Below are positions 23,856 through 36,400 of a stretch of 64,000 bases of DNA, piece after piece (positions within the stretch are counted from its first letter, which is position 1; every line of letters starts with the position of its first letter). Position numbers and translations under genes: made by a program. A model generated the notes under the pieces. It was not told the DNA's origin. It did no database searches and worked only from the letters and a program-made list of their open reading frames with translations. Location of the stretch: assembly GCA_945910005.1 (NCBI GenBank), contig OX246746.1, positions 27,427,075-27,491,074 on the forward strand. The letters are read 5' to 3'. This stretch comes from Isoperla grammatica. Lineage: Eukaryota > Arthropoda > Insecta > Plecoptera > Perlodidae.

Positions 23856-24760
23856 ACATGCCATTGTTGGGAAAGTTTTTTCTAAAATTTTATTTTCAAA
23901 GTGGTTCACAGTACAACATGTGTTCCACATATTTATCGTCGTGTATCGATTTTTAAACGTGTTTATAAACATTCTAAACAAATTTATGGGGAACAATATA
24001 GTTTGAAATATCCAACTGCCAGTGTTGGGATAGTTCTGTTGTTCCACATACCTTACATCTTTTATCGATTTTTACACATGTTATGCGTTCTAAACAAATA
24101 AATAGGAAACAACAATCCTCCAAATTACTGCATGCTAGCTCGCAACTTGAGAGTGACTTTGCATAGTTTGCGAGTAAACTTTGTTACATCAGAAAAATGA
24201 CAAATTGGGCTGATCGCGTGTTTATAAGTGTTCAAAATTTTCAAAAGCGAACATTTTGGCAAAAATATATCTATCGGTGCCTACTGAAATCCGATCCCGC
24301 GCAGCACTAGCCATAAGCCTTTCTCAAATGACAGGATCGAAATTCCATCCTAAGGAAGGAATTATAAATGTAATATTGACTTAAGTTTCATTGTTTTTCA
24401 TGATAGGATATCGCCTCAAAACGCGTTTTAGGCCACTAAGCATCATGCAGGACCGAAAATTGATTCGCCTTCGGCGAAGTTGCCTCCGGCGGCAAGGGCT
24501 TCGCCCCAGCCCCCACCTATACATCTCGCTCCCTCGTTGCGAGTACAAATTGCACGATGCGAGTGGACAACTAGTACTCGATATTTGTAGACTGTCGAGG
24601 GTTGAGAAACAATATAGTTTGAAATATACAATATAAAACTGCCAGTGTTGGGAAAGTTTTTTCTTCAATTTCGTTTTTTAAAGTGGTGTTCACAGTTCAA
24701 CACGTTGTTCCACATCATTTATCGATTTTCAAACGTGTTTATATGCGTTTTACAGAAAAC
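23856..24760. repeat. Three direct repeats of about 120-150 bp
   Basis: Copies near 23856-23995, 23998-24110 and 24605-24755 share CCAGTGTTGGGAAAGTTTT, GTTCCACAT, TTATCGATTTT and AAACGTGTTTATA in the same order. About 480 bp of other sequence with CG-rich hairpins (TTCGCCTTCGGCGAA near 24464) separates the second and third. Confidence 0.65.
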
Positions 24761-25498
24761 AATAGGCTGAAAAATTTTCGCCTCCGGCGGCTGGGGCTTT
24801 GCCCCAGACCCCTTTCCACTTCGCCAAGTTCCGGGGCCCCTAAAATCCTTTTCCATACGGGGCCCTTACCCCCCCAGTCCGCCTCTGCTGAGATCCGTAC
24901 CAACTTGACTCGAGGTCAAGCTGCAGTCACTGATTTTTGCGTACCGTTTACCTCGCAGTTACCCCTCCAGTCACTGCGATGACTGGGCCGAAAAGATCCA
25001 GCTGTCGCAGTGAAGGGGGGCGTGGTTAATAATTTTACCGCGAATTGTGAATTCATAGACAATCTTATATGGTTTAAATAGTAAGTGACATCACAACACC
25101 ATATAATCTCAACTCAGAAGTCCCATAAGCGTTAAATGCGTCAAGTAAGGTTAATTAGCAGATGGCAAATGTTGCTTTTATGAATGACATTTTCTGCTGT
25201 TGTCTGCTTTCGCTGTGACTGTGACTGCAGCCCGTAACAGCTGCTAAGTTCACTGCGTTGACTGGGTTACCCCCACCACCAGTCACAGCCACAGTGAACG
25301 CAGTCAAAGTTGGTACGCAGCCCATATCTTCCGCTGGTGTCAAGAAAATGGAGGGGACAAGGCTTACAGCACAGATAAGGGATTGCTTACAGGATACAGG
25401 TATTATAACGACCCGCCAATAATATCAGTCCAATGCCAAGTTGTCTTCACCATGGCAAGCAACAATCATAAGCGTTGTTTTCGTTAAGAAAACAAGTG
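24761..25498. other. TE-derived patches, no supported gene
   Basis: Near 24777 the CGCCTCCGGCGGCTGGGGC block matches, inverted, the subterminal block of the hAT-like element at 1432. CAGTCAC/GTGACTG-rich stretches occur at 24920-25010 and 25205-25330. Nothing codes convincingly. Confidence 0.4.
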
Positions 25499-25733
25499 TA
25501 AAGCGGGTGTTACACGGAGAAGTAAGAAAAGTAAAAAACAAAAAGTGAAGAGTAGAGATAGCGTGTAGCTTACGGGAAAAGAACAAAAGTGAGAAGTTCT
25601 CTCCAAAGTAGGACAATGTTGAACACGTGAAAAGTGAAAAGTGAAAGTCAAAAGTCCCGTAAGCTACACGCTATCTCTACTCTTCACTTTCTGCTTTTTA
25701 CTTTTCTTACTTCTCCGTGTAACACCCGCTTTA
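25499..25733. mobile_element. 235-bp MITE with about 80-bp inverted ends
   Basis: TAAAGCGGGTGTTACACGG at the left is mirrored by CCGTGTAACACCCGCTTTA at the right, and pairing extends through AGTAAGAAAAGTAAAAA, GTGAAGAGTAGAGATAGCG and TGTAGCTTACGGG. The ends begin with TA, but the target duplication is ambiguous. Confidence 0.72.
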
Positions 25734-25811
25734 GTCCCGCGGACTAAATATTTGGCGGGTCTTCGTAATACCGGGCCTAGCAAATACAAAACCCATCATT
25801 ATCACTCCCAT

Positions 25812-26320
25812 ATTGTGTATTTGCGATAGATTTTAATATAGTTACACTGTGCTCTCTGTGGCGTGTGGAGTCAATGTAACGGGCTATTGTTGTGTGTTTG
25901 CGATAGATTACAATAGTTACAATGTGCTCTCTGTGGCGTGTGGAGTCAATGTAACGGGCTATTGTTGTGTGTTTGCGATAGATTACAATAGTTACACTGT
26001 GCTCTCTGTGGCGTGTGGAGTCAATGTAACGGGCTATTGTTGTGTGTTTGCGATAGATTACAATAGTTACACTGTGCTCTCTGTGGCGTGTGGAGTCAAT
26101 GTAACGGGCTATTGTTGTGTATTTGCTATAGATTACAATAGTTACACTGCGCTCTCTGTGGCGTGTGGAGTCAATGTAACTGGCTATTGTTGTGTGTTTG
26201 CGATAGATTACAATAGTTACACTGTGCTCTCTGTGGCGTGTGGAGTCAATGTAACGGGCTATTGTTGTGTATTTGCGATAGATTACAATAGTTACACTGT
26301 GCTCTCTGTGGCGTGTGCCT
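25812..26320. repeat. 75-bp tandem repeat, about 6.7 copies, open on both strands
   Basis: Units contain GTGCTCTCTGTGGCGTGTGG and recur every 75 bp (25848, 25923, 25998 and so on to 26298). Since 75 is a multiple of three, reading frames stay open on both strands (157 codons plus, 188 codons minus). This is not evidence of a protein. Confidence 0.9.
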
Positions 26321-27490
26321 AGAAAGAAGGGTTCTTTAGTCACGGATGAGAAGGAAGTGCAGTGGTGTAGTTATTAGTCCTATCGATGAGGAACTAGGCC
26401 TAGGCCTAGGCCTACAATCGGCAAATTTAGAGGTTAGGCCTATTCTTGAAGTAACCTTAGATGAAACTCTGTCTCTCCCAGGGTCATTTAGGCCTAGTAA
26501 AGTGATAACTAATGAATAGGATGAACCTGAAAAGGACTTACGTAAAAGGTCAATTGAGAAATCATTAACAGATGACTCATGTTACAATGACAGTTCCGTC
26601 ACCTACACCCACTCCGTGCTATATTTTGCAGATCTCAATTGTATGTCAAAGCTACTGAGCGACTTTCCATGCTCTTCTTGCCAGATAAAGTCTCTGTGTG
26701 TCCATACCTTCTCTATTGGGCATGTTTCATTGGTTTTTCTCTCAAAATATCTTCATTTCTAATTTCTACTTCAAATGTGATTATCTCAGTAACTTTTTTC
26801 CTTCACATTTGACTATTAAATTCGCTACTCCTTTTTAGTGGTTACTCCTAGAGGTATGTTTTTTTTGTAGTAGTTAGTAACTCTCATACTAATAAACTCA
26901 CATAGCCTTGTTCAAAAAAAATAAACATAACAGTCAAAAAAAATTTTAAAAATTTTATGCATAAAATATTTATATTTGTTAAACTAAAACTTCCACAGAA
27001 TTTTCTGTACTCAAAAATGAAACATATCCATATGTGACAATGTTAATACAACTATTAGTGACAATAATAATAAAAAAAAAGTTGCTAATGTTAATTGTAA
27101 AAAAAACTATAGGCTTTTAACTGGAACGTGTATTTCTCCGCCCCCCCCCACCACCCCCACCGGACCCCCATTACCCCCCCAATTTTTTTTACCCATTTCA
27201 TAGTTTGTTAAATGTTAAGTTGATCATTTTTTTTTAAATTTCATGACCTTACCTCTGTAAATAAGAAAAACAACTTTTTCAGTGGCTGTTCGTTCTGTTG
27301 AAGCCAAGCTGTTCGTCAGTGTACCGTGATGATAAAAACCATTTTAAATTAAATTCAAATTTTTTATTAAACGAATTAAGATTTTTAAAGGGCTGCGTGA
27401 TGTTATTGCAGTTATTTTATTCTGATGTTCTCTTCATCAAAAAAATTGGAAGTTTAGTTTTACCCGAACCGTGATTTGAAGCAACTACAC
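26321..27490. other. No supported gene
   Basis: Contains a GGCCTA cluster near 26397, many A- and T-runs, and a C-rich patch near 27140. AT-rich and without coding signal. Confidence 0.5.
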
Positions 27491-27494
27491 TTTC

Positions 27495-27898
27495 TTGATG
27501 GGATATTGCCACAGTGATGTCACCCACACACATCCTGCGTCCAGCCATAGCATCGTCCCCACACAGTCAACATATAGTCAACGACAATGCAACAACGCTA
27601 TCTCCCAACTTACAGACGTAGCGGGTCTTGGCCGTCTAACTGTGATCCCCAAAACGAACGAACCTCCGACGTCTTCTCGGCACCTAGGGGACGAACGAAG
27701 AAACAACCCCTGAACACGAGTGATGTCAGCGACGGAAACAAATCTCTAAATGAAACCCTACTAGATGGAAAAACGAAAACGGCGACCAAACAACACCTGA
27801 AAGATGACCCTCACCACCTTAGCAATGAGAACACCTCACGGCACGACCACACTCGACCTGCGCATCGTGAGACCACGTGTACATATATCGACCTGTAG
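27495..27898 (+). other. Moderately GC-rich open stretch, uncertain
   Basis: Two overlapping plus-strand frames (27495-27713 and 27587-27898) fall in a patch richer in C and G than its surroundings. The second translation (NTSDVSDGNKSLNETLLDGK) is hydrophilic. No start context, splice signal or known motif links it to a gene. It could be a fragment of a retroelement or an unrelated exon. Confidence 0.15.
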
Positions 27899-27989
27899 AC
27901 AACGAGGAGTTAGTTTGGGGTTGGAAGGAGTGTTCCATGTAGGGCCGCACTTCTTCCAACTGGGTTGGTATGAGGGACGGCCAACATGA

Positions 27990-30190
27990 AATATATCACT
28001 TGTCAACCCATCACATCAGTCAATGTTCCCTTAACACCCCGGCGGTGTTAATACCAATTATTCGCATCGCCAACAAAACTGTATTCGAATTCATTGGAAA
28101 CGGGAAGGCTTTGATGATGAAAGATGTGGTCCGAGTAGGGTGGGGGTGAAGTTATTTAGCGGCAAGGAGCTATCTCAATATTCACTGATCTATTCAGTAT
28201 TCAATTCTTCGCGACAAGTGCATGTGACAACATCGCCGTCTCCTTCGATCGTTTTGTTGTCTGGTGTTCGTAGCAATAACATACTGCCCTTTAAAAAATA
28301 GACCATTTTCTTTCTGGGCGAAAGTGATATTTTCGGCGACGAAGACATTTTTCGGCAAAATGCTTGCTTTGTTTACCAGCTAATAAAGTAATAGATGCTT
28401 CGAGGTCATCGCCTGCCAATCTAAAGAAGCACATGCATGTTGATTCCTACAAATCTCAACCATATTTTAGGCGTTATTTGCGAACTCTTGGCATTAAATT
28501 TAATATAAAAACTTAAATTGAATTTATTATAATAGTTATTAATAATTAATGTAAATATAATGCATTAAGAATTAACAATATAAAATAAGTTAATAACCTT
28601 TTACTTTGAGTCAATGTTCTTGGTGTAATGCATAAATCCGGATAATAACCATTGAGTCGATGGTTAGTATCCCGCTCGGCAATATCCAAGGAAAAATGGT
28701 TGTTTGCGGAAAGGAACTATTTATGAACTACATTCCATTTTGAAAGGAACTAAGGAATGCCCCAGTTCCTTTTTTTTTTAGAGGAACTTGGAACTGGAAA
28801 GAGTTCCTTCTTTCTTGCGTGGAACTGGAACTGGAACTAGGTCCATTTTTTAAGGAACTTACCCAACACTGTATATCCATATAATATCCATAAAACACCT
28901 GCTGTGTAAATTAATCCTGTTGGTGAACGAGATGAACCTTCACACTTACATTTTGTAGCAAGCAAGTAGTTTTCTATAATATCAATGTAATTCATGCAAT
29001 GCAATATCAAGTGAAATGCCTCAAGGTATGCGTTGTTCAAAGATTTTATTTATTATATTTTTTAATTTTGCATAAAATCCAGAAAGGTTCACACTTCGCA
29101 ATGCTCATTTTAGGGATATTAAAGAAAAAAACGGCTGGAATAGCGTAGCGCTATTAAGTTACCCATTTTGGAGAAAGGGTGAGTGGGCGTGGTAGAGGGG
29201 CAAGAACGGTTTTAATAAGACACATGTTAATTACTTACATATTGTAGAATCAAAAGTTGAAAATTCAACCTTTACCAAATTCATCTACAAACACATAAAA
29301 ATGAGCCAGTAAATTGCAATAGACTTTTTTATTAATAGTAATTTCATTTTACAAGTGAAATATTCAATACATGATATTATGGCCATATGATATTATGTAC
29401 CCGACACCTTGATTTCAATAACAATGCACTGTGTACAAAAGACCGACTGATCTGGAATAATTTTCTACTCATACAATGTATTTATTTCATCTAGGTTTGG
29501 ACGATGAACAATGCAATCATATAATTAATTGCATAACATTATCTTAAAAATTGGTTTTAACAATGAACAATAATAAATTAATAAACATATAGCTCCACTT
29601 ACGCCACTGATTTGCATCCACCTTTCAGCTGACTTGCAAGCATAAGGTACATGAAAGATGAATGCACAGTTTCATCATTCAAAATGTTTTAACTTTTATT
29701 TTAGGATAGGACACACCCTAAGCCTAAGTTACAATAATTGATTTACAAACTTTTTGATTCAACACACAACAAAACGCTAGAAATTAAATCTTACATAACT
29801 ATGACAAATCACAATATTATTTAAATTAACTCGTAAGTTTATGAGCAATACAAAATATGTTAACAGTTTTCCTTCTTTTGATCTTTATGTGAAAATGATA
29901 TTTCCTAGGATCAAACCCCTTCCACTGTTCGAAATCAGTGCATATATCATAATAACGTTGCTCTAAGAACGCCAACTATGGTACTGAAACACAATGACAA
30001 CCTTACCAACCCTGGCAAATACTAGATTTTTACCATACAAGAATATATTAACATTCAGTTGAGTGAGCATTATATTTTTACTCCTGAATTACACCAGCAA
30101 TTTAATCACATGCTTATTCTTATAGACTTACCTATATTAATGAAATTAATTTTAGAATCTGTGTAATAGCAAAAATATCTCGATGTATGT
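27990..30190. other. AT-rich sequence downstream of the scaffold gene
   Basis: No gene recognised. Near 28770-28870 there are repeated GGAACT words (GGAACTGGAACTGGAACTAG) ending ACCCAACACTG, like a transposon edge. The part above about 29690 may belong to a longer 3' UTR. Confidence 0.4.
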
Positions 30191-30196
30191 TTCAGT

Positions 30197-30202
30197 TTTA
30201 TT
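30197..30202 (-). promoter_or_regulatory. Candidate poly(A) signal of the scaffold gene
   Basis: AATAAA on the minus strand, about 140 nt after the TGA at 30340. It is the first canonical hexamer I see downstream. Others lie further on (for example near 29693), so a longer 3' UTR is possible. Confidence 0.4.
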
Positions 30203-30339
30203 TTACAAAAGTGTACAACACTGTTGTTGTGCCATGGCAAGCAATGCCGCACTCCTTCTAAGCTTTTAGTAAGCACATCCGAACTTTTTCAATACGTTTA
30301 GCAAAGTCATTTTCAACAAGCACATACACATCTGTTCCT

Positions 30340-30423
30340 TCAATGCTCCCCAGTGAACTGCTGAATCCTGTTTTCCCATTGTGCAATCATTGCATTCCGC
30401 TTCCGAACAATCCTGTTCGATGG
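30340..30423 (-). CDS. Scaffold gene, last coding exon (residues 703-729 and stop)
   Basis: Acceptor TTTGTTTTCTAG|CCATCG. In the phase required by the previous exon it reads PSNRIVRKRNAMIAQWENRI then QQFTGEH and TGA at 30342-30340. The basic, aromatic helix (RKRNAMIAQWENRI) is a plausible C-terminal cap of the scaffold. The total length becomes an exact multiple of three only with this exon. What follows to about 30197 is probably 3' UTR. Confidence 0.75.
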   Translation of the reverse strand, partial: PSNRIVRKRNAMIAQWENRIQQFTGEH

Positions 30424-33400
30424 CTAGAAAACAAAAAGGAATAGCATGTCACATTGATCTGCAGAAATGTGCTACATATTCATACAAAATACATTATCAA
30501 AATAACAAAAAAGTTAAGTAACCATGTGTCCATTGTTAAATAAAATAAATCGGTATTTCTCCATCTACCACTCGGTTACAAGACTGATATTCATTGGCAG
30601 CCACTCAAGTCTTGCTAAGATACGACGGCTTGAAAGTCACCATTAAATGTTACCCAATGAACTATAAGTTTCCAAAGTTAGAACTTCAGCCTTAATCAGA
30701 AATTTAACCCTGAACCTTCAACATTGGAAGCAGTCAGACATCAGCAGCAAACCAACAAGCCATACTTAAATAATTAAAATCAAATTCTTGGTGGCAAGAT
30801 GGGAATGTACGTTTTTGCTGGATTTGGAAAGTTCTCATTATACTCAGATTTAAACACTGTCATTTTGGTGATATTTGGTGGCTAGATCAACTGATGAACT
30901 TACAAACAGTAATCCAGCTCATTAGCACATCTTTCTAATAATTGGTCAAGCACGTCTTCGTGACATTAAGCCCTCGTCTTCATCACCTTTCTAATGGCCT
31001 TGTATTGCTAATATACTTGATAGTAGCAATGATTTACTCCTGTTTTACCATCTCACTTGTAAGGTGTGAAAAATAAACTAATCTATCCAACATGTATTAT
31101 ACGTGTCACCTATCATGTTGTGAAGCAAAGATCCTATTAAGCTAAATGCATTACTTCCCATGTTTATTGTACAAAATTGTACAAGTGATATTGTGCATTG
31201 CAGGTTTCAGCTGCTCTTCTATATGGTGGATATGTAATACTAAAGCAGCAATTAAAAATCAATGTAATGGTTACCCAATGAAGACATAGTAAACCAGGAA
31301 GTAGTAAGAGGTGGTCATGAAGAATTGTTTAAACAGCTCCCCATTGATAACAATGTACCATCACTGTTTGCGCATATCGCTTACCTTCTCCGAATGGTCA
31401 CTGTCTTCGGAGTCTAGGAGGTTGGGGTTTGACAGCGCAGCTCGCAGTCCACCAATAGTCATCGGTGCATCAAAATCACCGTTAGTGAGTGCTGGCTCTT
31501 CATCGGCATCATCCATGATACTAAGCAAGTTCGGTTGGGACCGAGCAAAACTACGAGCCCGTTGCAACCTGAAACGGAAAAACCATGTTTCAATTTAAAG
31601 GATTGACATTATAAGACCTTCGTGTGACAATTTCACGAAGAAAAAATGACCACTTTGATGTTCATTTCACATGATATAGAAATTTGCAAACATTTCAGTC
31701 GTAAAAACCTTGTAAAAGCTTTGCCAAAACATATCCAAAAGGTCGGCAATTCACCACACAATTATGTTTTGAATATCTTTCTGTGCAACCTTTCAAAAGT
31801 TTGCATAAACATCGCGAAAAGGTTGTCAAACGTATCCTTCGCCAAAACCTCACAAAAGCATCGTAGGTAAAAATGAAAATGTCTCGAAAACCTTTCTGCA
31901 ATCCAATAAAACCTCACAGAAACATCGCGAAAAGGTACCTAGTTAAAGTATCCTTCGCCGAAACATCACCAACGCATCGCAGAAACAACTGTTAGATTGT
32001 GATTCCGCAGTGTTTAACTACCCTTTGGAAACCTTTTTGCTAGGTCATTTAGGCAAGTAGAATTCCTCTTCCTTCACCAAAAGATCGCAGGAACAAAACT
32101 CGTTTTTGACTATGCTTTGACATCTTAAAAGACAACGCAGGGAAACTACCTAGCTCACGATTTCTTCGCCAGAAGCCGCAGGAACATTTTCCAATATGTT
32201 TCAGTGATGCATTGTTGATTACCAAAGGGATCAAAGCAGAGCAGGTAAAATTCCTTGCTTGCAATTACTTTGCTAAAAGGTTGCAGGAACATATTTAACA
32301 AAAATCTGGATGTGCGTATTTGTTAGACGAAACAATGTGCAGGTTGTGTGTAAGACACTTGCTAAAACATCTCCAAAAGGTCCTATTATGAGCTATATGT
32401 TCCAATGTTTTGCGACTAAAATTACCTAAGTTCTTCTTCACGTTTTCTCATTTCTTGCAGCTCCATCTGGATCTTGTCTTCTGCCGACTTGTATCCTTTG
32501 CGGATTGGAGTTGATGTCCTCTCCCGATCCTTTTCGGCACCTTCCAACGTCAACTGGCGCTCGTCAATGGGAGTGACGTCTATTACCGCCGCTTTAGGAG
32601 TTGGCATCGATGGCAATGACATGGGAGAGTTATCTGCTCTTGGAATTGGACTTAAGGTTGGAGAACCAGAATAACCGAAGTTTTGAGGATTTGTCGTGTA
32701 ATTTGGAGAACTGGTATTACCAAAAGTGGACAGGTTGGTAAGCTTTCCTCGGGAAGCAAGGAATCGCTCCATAAGCCCCTTTTGACCTAGAGCAGGGCCA
32801 AATCTACGTACATGACTGGACATGGTAGGGCTGTGTGCGTTTGGGGTCAGTGGATTGGACGAGGATGATCGGTTCAGAGCAGGACGGGCCGTCCCGTTCA
32901 GAGCAAGAGTTGATGGGGGTTTTGGGGCAACTGGGATTGTTACTTGTGAATCTGTGGAAGGGATGTGGGATGTTGAGACAGCTCTCTGCAGTTTGCGGTC
33001 TTGTTCTTCTATGGCGTACTCGGCCAAGTCGATGAATCGCGTTACCTGGAAATAAAGCAAACAAGGTGTTATGTTGTGTATGTCCTTTCTACCTTTCTTA
33101 ATAAATTAAAATCAGGGTCTACTCTTATATTTGTTTAACTGGTGCATCTGTTAAAGCAGACACTTCTAGGAAATGCTAGCAAAACCATGCGTGCTTCTTC
33201 TATGTTGCTGCACAACAGCAATATACATTGTGTGCAGATGCCTTGTACATATTATCAACTACATTCTACATGAACGTTGTTATGAACATTTATCTAGTTT
33301 ATGAAGTTACCTTCTTCAGAGTACGATCTATTTTATCTAAAAACAAACACACACTAAGTGAATTGGGATATTGGAATGTACTTTAAAATAACTCAATTGG

Positions 33401-36400
33401 CCTTGGCCTTACGGCCGAGGAAATCTTAGAAATGGCATTCAAACAGGATTACCAGTGTTGCGAATCAAATCCACTATCTTCCACAATGGTCCGGAGTCTA
33501 TACGAAATGACCCCGGACAAATTGCAACAGAAGCGAATTTGGTATCAATCGATTCAGAAAAAAAAACTGTTTAACATAGTCAAAATTCTCTAAAATCCAC
33601 ATAGGGTGGGTGGGTCTAATCAACCAATTAATCAAAAAGTAATTAATTTCAATTAAAAAATCACATCTCTTTTAAACATAGCGTGTGTGGTATGTAACGA
33701 AAGCTTATCAAACGTACATTAAACAAAAAAATAACTCAATCACTTAAAATTGATTTCAAGGTCACCAGAGGTCACTAAAAGGTCAAACTTGGGGTTTTTC
33801 ATTGAATTTTAAAAAAATGTTTGCTGTGTGCATATGAATACAATACAATTGTCAGATATCTATTAAAAATTAGGAAATTATGTCACAATGTGGAAATTAA
33901 TGCAAGTAAAATCATTAATTAATTACAGTTATTAATTAATCACTATTATAATTTGGTATGTTGTTATGAGTATTGACATGATGCTACTCAAATGATAGCT
34001 TTCATCAAGGAGAATATCGAAACAAATCAATTTAAGTTTATAATAATAAAAGGGACTATTTGTAATTGATTAGTGCGCTAATAGACTAACTCATTAATTA
34101 ATTAAATTACTTGTTATTGATATTCGATCAATACACAACTCATTTATTAAAAAGTAGTAAGAAAAATGTAAAACATTATATACAATTGGAGAATGTATCA
34201 ATACAATTAATATAATATATACTCAATTGTTGTAGATACATTACTTGTTTACTAAGAATCAACTGCATCGTTCTCGAACCCGCTGTAATTCTCGTCTTTA
34301 ATAGGTCTGTTAAAGCAGCTAAGTTCTTGGTTATTTCGGCAGGCAATTGAGCAGTGAAGACCTTATTTTCTGCAGGAACATCGCATGAACATGGTAGTCT
34401 GGATTCATATTAGTTAAAAATAAGAACTTATCCATGACCATTCTGTCTCTCTCTTGCCTGGCTTCGGAAGACGCTTTGTGTTGATCTGAAATTGGGTACA
34501 TCAATCGAATGAGGTGTTGCATAGACTCATGTACCTCAAAACAACTCGACATTGCATCTGTCTAGATATTTCTCTGTACTTCGGTCATCCCTCGTCCTCT
34601 TGTCAAACCTCGAGATTTAATATTCTTCATCACGGTTTGTTCTTCTGATCCCATGCACAGTCCTTCTCTAAACTGCTTATACATTTTAGATTCCTCCTTT
34701 TTCAATTGTAACACCTTTTGTTAGTACAATCTTGCACTCCTTGCGTGCATTTTGCTACTTAGAGATGCAAAAAACAGCATGTGATGTACTGACTTCAAAT
34801 GGAGCATCCAGTAACCTATTCTTTCGGCTTTGATGAAGTTTTTAATTATATCTACCATGTATTGTAACGAAAGAGCAGCAGTACGATTGGGGGCCAAGAC
34901 CTTTTGTGATCCTCTATTCTCTTGTCAACGCCTCGAAGCACGTCCGCACAGACTGCGTCTTCAGCCGATACGGTGCTTATCAACCACCCCTCATATACAG
35001 AAAAGCATGTTTCAACAATATCTTCATCATATATGGCCCTTGCTTCTATTGACTCGATTACATCGAGTGTATCATATCCTTGAAACACTTTCGTGGCAGT
35101 TGTGGACTTGCGCGAATAAGTAGTTTTAATTAATTATGAGTTTTACTTGTATTTGAACAATAATGCATTCAAAGCTGCGTTAGCCAAAAAACGAATATGA
35201 ATTGTTCGAAAAAATGCGTCTCCATTGAGGACGTGGACAACTGTATTTTTGGCATAGATCGCGTTTCGGGAAGTTCTGCTAAACCTGAACCTGACATGGC
35301 ATATCCTTAAGTCCTATAGCATCAAGAAAACTCATTTGCATGAGTGTGGAAGACACCTAATTTGACTGGTGTTGGTCTGGTGTTGTATTCTAGCGACTTG
35401 CTTGGTAGGCCTACTATACAAACAGCAATGTAGAGTAAAAACGTTGGGTCACTTGAGTGCATGTCAATCATTGGAAACATGATAAATGATTACTTTCCCG
35501 GGTCCTCTCCTTTCATAACCATTTGGATTGTACCTAGCAATCCTGGTCGTGGAGTTTTAAGAAGCCACGAAGTCTACCACAGTACATCCAGACAGTACGT
35601 AGGATTGGCTATTTGATAAAGGGATTGTCTTCATTAATGCGTGGCTAAGGAGGCAGTGGTTCATAGAATCGTATGTCTATTTTTCAGATCAATATTTCCT
35701 CACTTGATGTATTTCTCGTTGGGATATATCTCATCGTCTCGAATGGCCAATGCCCATCTGGGCCCGGGGAAGAATAGGTCCAGAGTGACTCTGCTAGTCG
35801 TAAGAGGCGACGAAAGGAGACCCTGTCCCTTCCCCCCCCCCCCCACTGTCTTACTGAATATTTCTCCTCCCACTTGGCCCTGCCCTCCCTTGCTGGACTC
35901 CCGTATGACGACTCACGCGACGTACAATGTATCTGATTCGGATGTGGCTTTATTCTTCATCATCTTCTCATCTTCATTATCACCCTCATCGTCTCGATTA
36001 ACTATTGTTGCACAAATATGAGACGTTAAGCCCCATTAATCAATCAATCAATCGAATGGCCAAGTTTCAGAAATATGAGACGTAAAGCCCCAATATCAGT
36101 CCATCCTTGGGATATATTTATTCAATTGTATTGCAGGTGTGATAGCAGCTTTTATAGGCATACCGTGGAATGTTCCATGCCCATCGAGGTTCTGTATGTT
36201 GTGATCTGCATTGTCAGCAATAAACTGCATTGCACTTCCCGGAGGAACTGTGAGGTCTGATTATCTCAACCCTGTGCCACAGCTGCGCTTCGTTCAAAGT
36301 TTTTCACCTCTTTGTAACAGCAACAAGATTCATGTCTGTTGAGGGTTTCTATAAGACATCTGGATGCGAAAACATGATGAAATTGCATTCCAAGAGCTAC

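Noticed and set aside
25777..26343. 188-codon minus-strand ORF with THRERHSVTIVIYRK-like repeats
   Set aside because: A frame kept open by a 75-bp tandem repeat; the other strand is open as well and there is no start or flanking coding signal.
28696..28869. Small hAT-like element ending ACCCAACACTG with flanks AATATCCA/TATATCCA
   Set aside because: Only one end looks like a TIR, and a 7 of 8 flank match in AT-rich sequence can be chance.
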